In this document: piece by piece, positions 8,028 through 14,500 of the stretch
Position numbering within the stretch: the first letter of the stretch is position 1
Layout: the number at the start of each line of letters is the position of its first letter
Origin: Symbiodinium natans
Lineage: Eukaryota; Sar; Dinophyceae; Suessiales; Symbiodiniaceae
Reading direction: 5' to 3'
Assembly: GCA_905221605.1 (NCBI GenBank)
Contig: CAJNDS010000800.1
Location: 48,988 to 67,983 of the forward strand
Length of the DNA: 18,996 bases
Position numbers and translations under genes: made by a program
Notes under the pieces: model-generated
What the model was told of the DNA's origin: nothing
Database searches by the model: none
What the model saw: only the letters and a program-made list of their open reading frames with translations

Positions 8028-8280
8028 CTAGGACCCGGAGTAGGCCCTTATTTCCTTTTGTTAGGGTTGGGGTTCCCCTATAATCCCCCAAAAACCAAAA
8101 AAGCCACCCTTTTCATTCCTAGGTTACTTCTGGGTCTACTTGGAGGTTCAGGGCACTTATTAACCAACTTCAACTGTACTTACATCTGTACCTATACCCT
8201 CCTTCAGAGCCCTAATACGGTTATCAGTACAATTCTGTACACTTATAATTCGTTAATAAGTACCCTGAACCTCCAAGTAG
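8028..8280. mobile_element. Family 2 TIR element with GTAT duplication, carrying a nested element
   Basis: Ends CTAGGACCCGGAG and CTTCTGGGTCTAG, the right end being split by a second element. GTAT flanks it at 8024-8027 and 8281-8284. Same ends as gene A intron 10 but located outside a recognised gene. A possible family-1 right end (GTTCAGTTTTGCCCCCAAG) lies just beyond at 8311-8329. Confidence 0.8.
8139..8277. mobile_element. Family 5 TIR element (139 bp) with TA duplication, nested
   Basis: Terminal inverted repeats CTTGGAGGTTCAGGG(C/T)ACT and its reverse match at 25 of 26 bases. It interrupts the CTAG end of the family-2 element, with TA on both sides (8137-8138, 8278-8279). Removing it with one TA restores GGGTCTAG. 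The open frame at 7971-8303 only reads through it. Confidence 0.85.
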
Positions 8281-8369
8281 GTATGGGAGGTGCAGGCTGC
8301 TAATTTTGAGGTTCAGTTTTGCCCCCAAGCTGTCGCAAGGCGTGGGGCCTCGTCCCGGCGCGCTTGGGC

Positions 8370-8474
8370 GTAGGGTTTAGGGTTTAGGGGTTAGGGTTTA
8401 GGGTTTAGGGTTTAGGGTTTAGGGTTTAGGGTTTAGGGTTTAGGGTTTAGGGTTTAGGGTTTAGGGTTTAGGGT
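8370..8474 (+). repeat. TTTAGGG telomeric array
   Basis: About fifteen heptamers. The next 345 bases (8475-8818) are AT-rich unique DNA with no recognised gene, ending in a pyrimidine-rich acceptor-like CTGCTTTCCAG. Confidence 0.85.
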
Positions 8475-8818
8475 TGCGTTCGGCATCTGCTCTTTCTGGA
8501 TGAGCTCATCTCCTTGCACTGTTTAGTGCCGAGGGTAAGGGACATGTATAACTCAGAAATATTCTGAAACATATCAGCATCACCAGCAATCATCAAACAT
8601 TGCCATACAAAGCCTTGCGCGTAAGACAAACACAAATGAGGATTAACATGGTCTACTCTTTGTCATAGTTGGGTACCATTGTACATGCTTAAGGGTTTCT
8701 CAACCCAATAAGGAATATAAATTTTCATCTTTAGTATTATCACAACCATGAACTAGTACTTTGTTGGCAAAAAAATGGAAGGTTGCAACAAGCTCGAGCC
8801 TTCTTCCCTGCTTTCCAG

Positions 8819-8921
8819 GCGTCGGGTGATGAACCCCGCTTAAGCAAAAAGGCGACCTTCCTTGATTCCAAATCCTTGGTTACTTTGGATCGCCAAACCC
8901 TCGATATCCTGGAAAATTTTA
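8819..8921 (+). CDS. Candidate orphan exon
   Basis: After the acceptor TTTCCAG the frame reads ASGDEPRLSKKATFLDSK, then SLVTLDRQTLDILENFT, and runs into a CCCTAAA array. Composition looks coding and the strand matches the neighbouring candidates. Function not recognised. Confidence 0.35.
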
Positions 8922-9034
8922 CCCTAAACCCTAAACCCTAAACCCTAAACCGTGACTCTCAAGATTCCTTAAGTTATGCGGGGTACCCCGACGTCGACTC
9001 ACGGAGTCTTCCCCTACGCTTTGGGATGTTCGCT

Positions 9035-9332
9035 CTTATACTAGCACTTGGAGGTTCATGGTACTTACTTATAACTGTACTTATACCCCTATTAGGGTTT
9101 AACGTTTAGGGTTTAGGGTTTAGGGTTTAGGGTTTAGGGTTTAGGGTTTAGGGTAACTGTACTTATAACTGTACTTATAACCCTATTAGGGCACTTAAGG
9201 GGGCTTAAAACTGGGTGATAAGTACAGATATGATTGGTTAATAAGTACCATGAACCTCCAAGCAGTCCTTCGTAGGGATTGTAGTACCCCCGACTATAGT
9301 CAATAATCCCCATGAAGGACTGCTAGTATAAG
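9035..9332. mobile_element. Hairpin element (family 6) interrupted by a family 5 element
   Basis: The left end CTTATACTAGCA (9035-9046) continues after the insertion as CAGTCCTTCGTAGGG (9263). The right end is CATGAAGGACTGCTAGTATA then AG. Without the insertion the arms CTTATACTAGCAGTCCTT match perfectly over 18 bases, in an element of only about 80 bp. Confidence 0.8.
9047..9262. mobile_element. Family 5 TIR element carrying a telomeric array, with CA duplication
   Basis: Ends CTTGGAGGTTCATGGTACTT and its exact reverse complement. CA flanks it at 9045-9046 and 9263-9264. Unlike its sister at 8139-8277 it holds a TTTAGGG array (9098-9153) bounded by 25-nt direct repeats (9073-9097, 9167-9191). 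Confidence 0.85.
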
Positions 9333-9515
9333 GGGGACATATCCCAAACCCTAAACCCTAAAACCCTCTAAGCCTCCCTCACAAGTAGGAGGTGCATGCT
9401 TTGGAATTGCAAACCCCATAAACTCCGACTCCCGAAATCCGATAAACCCTGAACCCTAAGCCCTAACCCTTACTAATAATATCCCCTTATGGTCCCTTTA
9501 AATTAGACTATAAGA

Positions 9516-9542
9516 ACCCCCCCCCCCCCCCCCCCCCCCCCC
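9516..9542 (+). repeat. Poly-C run
   Basis: About 27 C residues. The bases on either side (9266-9515 and 9543-9672) contain short telomeric remnants and unique AT-rich DNA; no gene seen. Confidence 0.9.
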
Positions 9543-9672
9543 TTTTCTAACTATTCAGGCTCCTACATTACACCCCTCAATGCTGGGCCATTGTTGAAAA
9601 TCATTCTACATTCTTATGAATACTTAAATCCAATAAGGAACAACAATGTTAATTTTAAATAGTACCCCAACA

Positions 9673-9770
9673 ATGGTGCAGAATGCAGGCGGTGGAACGA
9701 CCCAGTCGCTCGTCGCCGTGGCAACGGGCGAGCACATCCCGTTCAAGGTTGCGGCCAGGAGCTTGGCGCG
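9673..9770 (+). CDS. Candidate orphan exon
   Basis: Reads MVQNAGGGTTQSLVAVATGE then HIPFKVAARSLAR before a GTTTAGGG donor-like start of a telomeric array. GC-rich and clearly unlike the flanking AT-rich DNA. It may begin at an ATG (9673) or after GTGCAG (9681). Function not recognised. Confidence 0.4.
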
Positions 9771-9860
9771 GTTTAGGGTTTAGGGTTTAGGGTTTAGAGT
9801 TTAGGGTTTAGGGTTATAGGGTTTAGGATTATAGGGTTTAGGGTTTAGGGTTTAGGGCTC
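9771..9860 (+). repeat. TTTAGGG array with TTATAGGG variants
   Basis: Heptamers mixed with GGGTTATAGGG units; followed by G-rich unique DNA and a CCCTAAA array at 10000-10072, making another head-to-head pair. 10100-10440 has no credible gene; it contains short GACGCTATA repeats near 10290-10320 and telomeric remnants. Confidence 0.8.
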
Positions 9861-10714
9861 AGGGCTTCGGGTTCAGGATTTGGGGTTTGTGCGTTTTGGG
9901 GCTGAGGGCTGAGAGCGGTTTGCAGGTTTTTTCTATGCTCACGCGTGAGGGTTGATTCAGACGTTTAGATGGAGGTTGTAGGGCGCGGCCTCGGAAGAAC
10001 CCTAAACCCTAAACCCTAAACCCTAAACCCTCAACCCTAAACCCTAAACCCTAAACCCTAAACCCTAAACCCTGAAACTAAAAGAACTTCATGGGGGTGG
10101 GTTTAGGGTTTAGGGATCAGGGCTTTCAGGCTTGGAGCCCTTGGAGTACCAGGAGTGCAGGGGCTTACAGGAGGGAATGCAGGGTGTTGAGGTTTTTATT
10201 GGCTTGTTTTGGGGTTTCGTCGCTTTTTCCCCAGAGAAAGACCCTATAGACCCCATGGGTACACCCCATACACCCTCTAGACCCTGTAGATCCTATAGAC
10301 GCTATAGACGCTATAGACCCTAGACCTTAACCCTAGCATTTCGGGTTCTCGTGGCCATTTGGGGGCCGAATTCCCTAAACCCTAAACCCTCAACCCTAAA
10401 CCCCAAACCCCAAACCCTAAACTGAAGGGGGGGGGGGGCATGTACTAGGACCCAGAGTACACCCTTTGTTTTTTGTTTTTTGAAGGGCTTAGGTTCCCTT
10501 ACACGCCCCTTTAAATCAAAAAGGGCTCCAACCCCAAACCCTAAACCCTAAACCCTATACCCTAAACCCTAAACCCGAAGCCCTAAACCCTAAACCCTAT
10601 ACCTAGATGACTCGTGGGTCCAGTATATCCTACGGTTTTTGTTTGACAGTAGTTCGGCAGTCTGGGATTGGGGCTTTGCAATGTTTAGGGTTTAGGGTTT
10701 AGGGTTTTGGGTTT

Positions 10715-10852
10715 CTCTAAGGGTAGTTACATGGGCCCTTTATATGGTCCTTATTTTGCTTAAAGGGTTCTGAAGTATGGGCCCTTGGGTATATATAAGG
10801 TCTTTCAGGGGTCCCTTTCAGGGCCCAGACGACCATGTAACTACCCTAAGAG
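10715..10852. mobile_element. Intergenic TIR element (138 bp) with exact GTTT duplication
   Basis: Ends CTCTAAGGGTAGTTACATGG and its reverse complement with one mismatch. GTTT precedes (10711-10714) and follows (10853-10856). It has the same plan as the introns: G-initial 4-bp duplication, CT...AG ends. No telomeric array inside. Confidence 0.9.
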
Positions 10853-11086
10853 GTTTGGCTTTAGGTGGTTTAGGGTTCAGGGTTTATTAAGCTGAAAGGG
10901 CCCTCAGTCGTGAAGGACCTAGGCCACACAGGGTTTTTGGGTTTAGGGCTTTAGAGCTTCCAGGGGCAAACCTGGGACCCCATTTCTTAAGGATATTTGG
11001 ATTTCTGGTGTGATGTTTGGGCATTCTAATTCCTAAGAAACATCTAAAAGTATGGTTCTTGCTAGCGTTCCAAGTTCAGTATAGAT

Positions 11087-11158
11087 GTTTACCTACAGTT
11101 TCGTAGTACGTACCCCCTCTTTTGTACGTAGGTATGACCCTTAACACCTGTAGGTAAG
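11087..11158. repeat. Nested short inverted repeats
   Basis: TTACCTACAG and CTGTAGGTAA form outer arms, with TACGTAC/GTACGTA arms inside. The DNA at 10857-11086 is otherwise unique and no gene was seen. Confidence 0.65.
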
Positions 11159-11165
11159 CAGGGTC

Positions 11166-11255
11166 CCTAAACCCTAAACCCTAAACCCTAAACCCTAAAC
11201 CCTAAACCCTAAACCCTAAACCCTAAACCCTAAACCCTAAACCCTAAACCCTAAA
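11166..11255 (-). repeat. CCCTAAA telomeric array upstream of gene B
   Basis: About thirteen perfect heptamers. Confidence 0.9.
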
Positions 11256-11263
11256 CTGCGCAG

Positions 11264-11318
11264 CCACGTTTGGCTTCCGCCGGAAGAAGAGAGCCTGACT
11301 TGGTGGTGCCTTCGCTCG
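11264..11318 (+). other. Candidate 5' exon (possibly untranslated) of gene B
   Basis: After GCGCAG the DNA is GC-rich and stays open (HVWLPPEEESLTWWCLRS). It is followed by a family-3 TIR element with intron-like borders, then by the gene B start. The frame does not join to the gene B ATG, so if transcribed it would be leader sequence or part of another gene. Confidence 0.35.
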
Positions 11319-11323
11319 GTGCT

Positions 11324-11389
11324 CTTGGTAGCCCAGTGGTACCCTTTTTCCCTTTTTGTTGGTTCTAGCTTCCCTTCTAAATGAACGCC

Positions 11390-11420
<31 letters not shown>

Positions 11421-11505
11421 GAGACCCTATAAACCCTAAACCCTAAACCCTAAACCCTACACCCCAAACCCTAAACCCTAAACCCTGGGTTTCTGGGCTA
11501 CCAAG
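11324..11505. mobile_element. Family 3 TIR element (182 bp) before gene B
   Basis: Ends CTTGGTAGCCCAG and CTGGGCTACCAAG are perfect inverted copies. TGCT is repeated on both sides (11320-11323, 11506-11509). Inside are a poly-C run and CCCTAAA arrays. A GT (11319) and final AG would allow it to be spliced as a leader intron. Confidence 0.85.
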
Positions 11506-11524
11506 TGCTTCTCGCCATTCCAGG

Positions 11525-14500
11525 ATGCTGCAAATACGCATGCTCTCGGGTGAGGTGATGGCCGTGCCAGTGGAGGAGGTGAGCAGTCCCGAAACCCCTG
11601 AACCTGAAATTCCCTTAAGCTCTAAAGTTTAGGGTTTAGGGTTTACGGTTTAGGGTCTAGGGTTTAGGGTTTAGGGTAAACCCTGAACTCTAACCCTAAA
11701 CCCTAAACGCTCAACCCTTGCCATCCGAATCCTTGGCTCCAGGCGTCATTAAACTAGACCCAGGGTACCCCTAAACCCTAAACCCTAAACCCTAAACCCT
11801 ATATAACCCCCCCCCCCCCTAAACCCTAAACCCCGAACAGGTGAGCAGCGTGAGGGACGTGAAGCAGCGCTTGCACCGCCTGCATGGCCTGCCTCCGCGC
11901 TTCAGGCAGAGGCTCCTCCTGCAGGGCGCCAGTTCCTTGGGGGCCAAAATAACCCTGAAATTTAGGGTTCAGGGTTTAGGGTTTAGGGTTTAGGGTTTCG
12001 GGTTTCGGGTTTAGGGTTTAGGGTTTACGGTCACAGTACCGTAGTAGGAAATTTTTTTGTATGGGGCAATTTTAGGGTTTAGTTTTGGTCCCCAAGGTGT
12101 CAGTGAGCCCAAACAGGAGAGTTTGTATGGGGGTTTCCGAAATTAGGGGTACCTTTTTGGAGTCCTTTTCTACAAGATCGTACTATTTGGGGGGTTTATA
12201 TTCGGGGTCCCTTAGTATCGCAAAAAATCTCCCCAGCCTCTCTTGGTTTGGCACTCCCGGGACACTCTGGGGTTGGGTTTGGTTTGGGCAGTCCAAGGGG
12301 GAGTGGGTCCAGGGACACTCCAGGGACATTTTGGGGTTGGTCATTTTAGGGACAGTCTGGGATTGGGCACTCTAGGCAGGCTCGGGCACTCCACGGACAC
12401 TCTGGGGTTGGGCACCCTGGTTTTGGGCGAGGAATAGACCGGGCGAGGAGAAGTAGACCGGGCGAGGAGACGAGTTGAGTTTAAATTCTAACAAACTCAC
12501 AGCGAGGGTGACGAAAAACCATACTGGTTCATAGAAGACCTGCATAGGGATCATGGTAGTACAGGGGTTTATCGGCTCAGAGTATGATAGAGTATGTGAA
12601 ATATAGTAAGTTTAAGCGGCTTTTTCCCGTATGATTATAAACAATATATTGTACGCAAAAGACCCAATAAAATAGAATACTTGTGGGGTGTTTTGCCTTG
12701 TTATTCCATTATCTGTACGTAGTAAAACCATTGGATAGAAGTGCATTGATTTTCTAGCCCGTACACATCACTTTGGAAATCTAAACACTTAGAAGTTACA
12801 TCAGATTCACTTGGTTTTCTAGTTAATCGTTCTTGGCTATTATTCTTTCTTCGTATTATAGTTCTATTTTTCCTTTCAGTCTTTAATGTTTCTTGCTGGC
12901 ATGGAATTCACTTCATAGATTTTTTTCTTGCCTTCTATCATCCTTTATTTGGAATACTTCATACTTTTCATATTCGGTCTAGAGATTTTGTTACGATTAT
13001 TCAGGGAAGTCTTTGTGTTTTTTCGCAGTTTGAGGGTTCATGTGGTCCCCAAGGTCTGGATGATGCCACCAAGCCTGATCCGGCCTGGGAGTTGGAACTT
13101 GTTGTACTTCCTTGTTGCGGGCCTTTGCCGTCACAGGTGGCCGAGCTCATCGACGTCGCCAGAAGTGGCTCCGTGCAAGAGGCGAAGGTTTGCAAGACGA
13201 CAGACAGTGCAACTCTGAACGGTGCTAGGGTTGAGGTTCGAGGGTTCAGGAGAACCCTAGCGATCAGCCTCACCCCAGTACGCTTACAAGCATGGGGGAA
13301 CTTGCAGGTCACCCTAAACCCTAAACCCTAAACCCTAAACCCTAAACCCTAAACCCTAAACCCTAAACCCTAAACCCTAAACCCTGTTAGGTCGAGTCCA
13401 TGCTGCAGCTGCCCCTGGATCCAAATGTGGCCATGCTGGGGACTGGTGAGAGGCCGCTTTCCAGGGCCTCCCGGCGTGGCCATGTTGAGCCTTGGGCTTA
13501 GGGTTTAGGGTTTAGGGTTTAGGGTTTAGGGTTTAGGGTGTAGTGTGTAGGGTTTAGGGTTTAGGGTTTAGGGTTTAGGGGTCATATACCCTCTACTACG
13601 ATAATTCCTGTTGACTCAAAATCTGAACCAGACGCCCCCATTCGGGTTCATATCCTGGTTTCCGAAAAATATGGGTACCTTATGGAGGTCCTTATTATAA
13701 GGGAACCATACTATTTGGGGGACCCTAAACCCTAAACCCTGGACCCTGAACCCTAAACCCTAAACCCCTAAACACCTAAACACCTAAACCCTAAACCCTA
13801 AACCCTAAACCCTAAACCCTAAACCCTAAACCCTAAGCCCTAAAGATGGCTTTTCAAGGAAGTCGCGCGTTTGCTGTTGGAGGCTGGGGCCGAAACCGAC
13901 TTGGTGGAAAACCATGGCCGCACGGCCCTGATGATGGCAGCTCAACATGCCCATGTTGAACCTTGGGGACCACCTAAACCCTAAACCCTAAACCCTAAAC
14001 CCTAAACCCTAAACCCTAAACCCTAAACCCTAAACCCTAAACCCTAAACCCTAAACCCTAAACCCTAAACCCTAAACCCTAAACCCTAACCCTAAACCCT
14101 AAACCCTAAACCCTAAACCCTAAACCCTAAACCCTAAACCCTAAACCCTAAACCCTAAACCCTAAACCCTAAACCCTAAACCCTAAACCCTAAACCTAAA
14201 CCCCTAAACCCCTAAACCCTAAACCCTCAACCCTCAACCCTAAACCCTAAACCCTAAACCCTAAACCCTAAACCCTAAACCCTAAACCCTAAACCCTAAC
14301 CCTGAACCCAGAACCCTGAAAGGGTTTATGGTTCAGGAAATAAGTTGTATAGGGAAGCCCTTGTGACTTAGTAAGTAGGGTTCGTAAGGTGGGTTTCCGC
14401 GGATTACAAGAGGGTTTCTAGGAAATACTAACTAGACATACTAAGCCACACGAGCGTCTAAGTACAGGGAACCCTAAACCTAAACCCTAAACCCTAAACC

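Noticed and set aside
12928-13331. Open frames around 13000-13330, both strands, including a hydrophobic MPSIILYLEYFILF start
   Set aside because: The AT-rich part is intron 2 of gene B, and the rest is exon 3 read in wrong frames.
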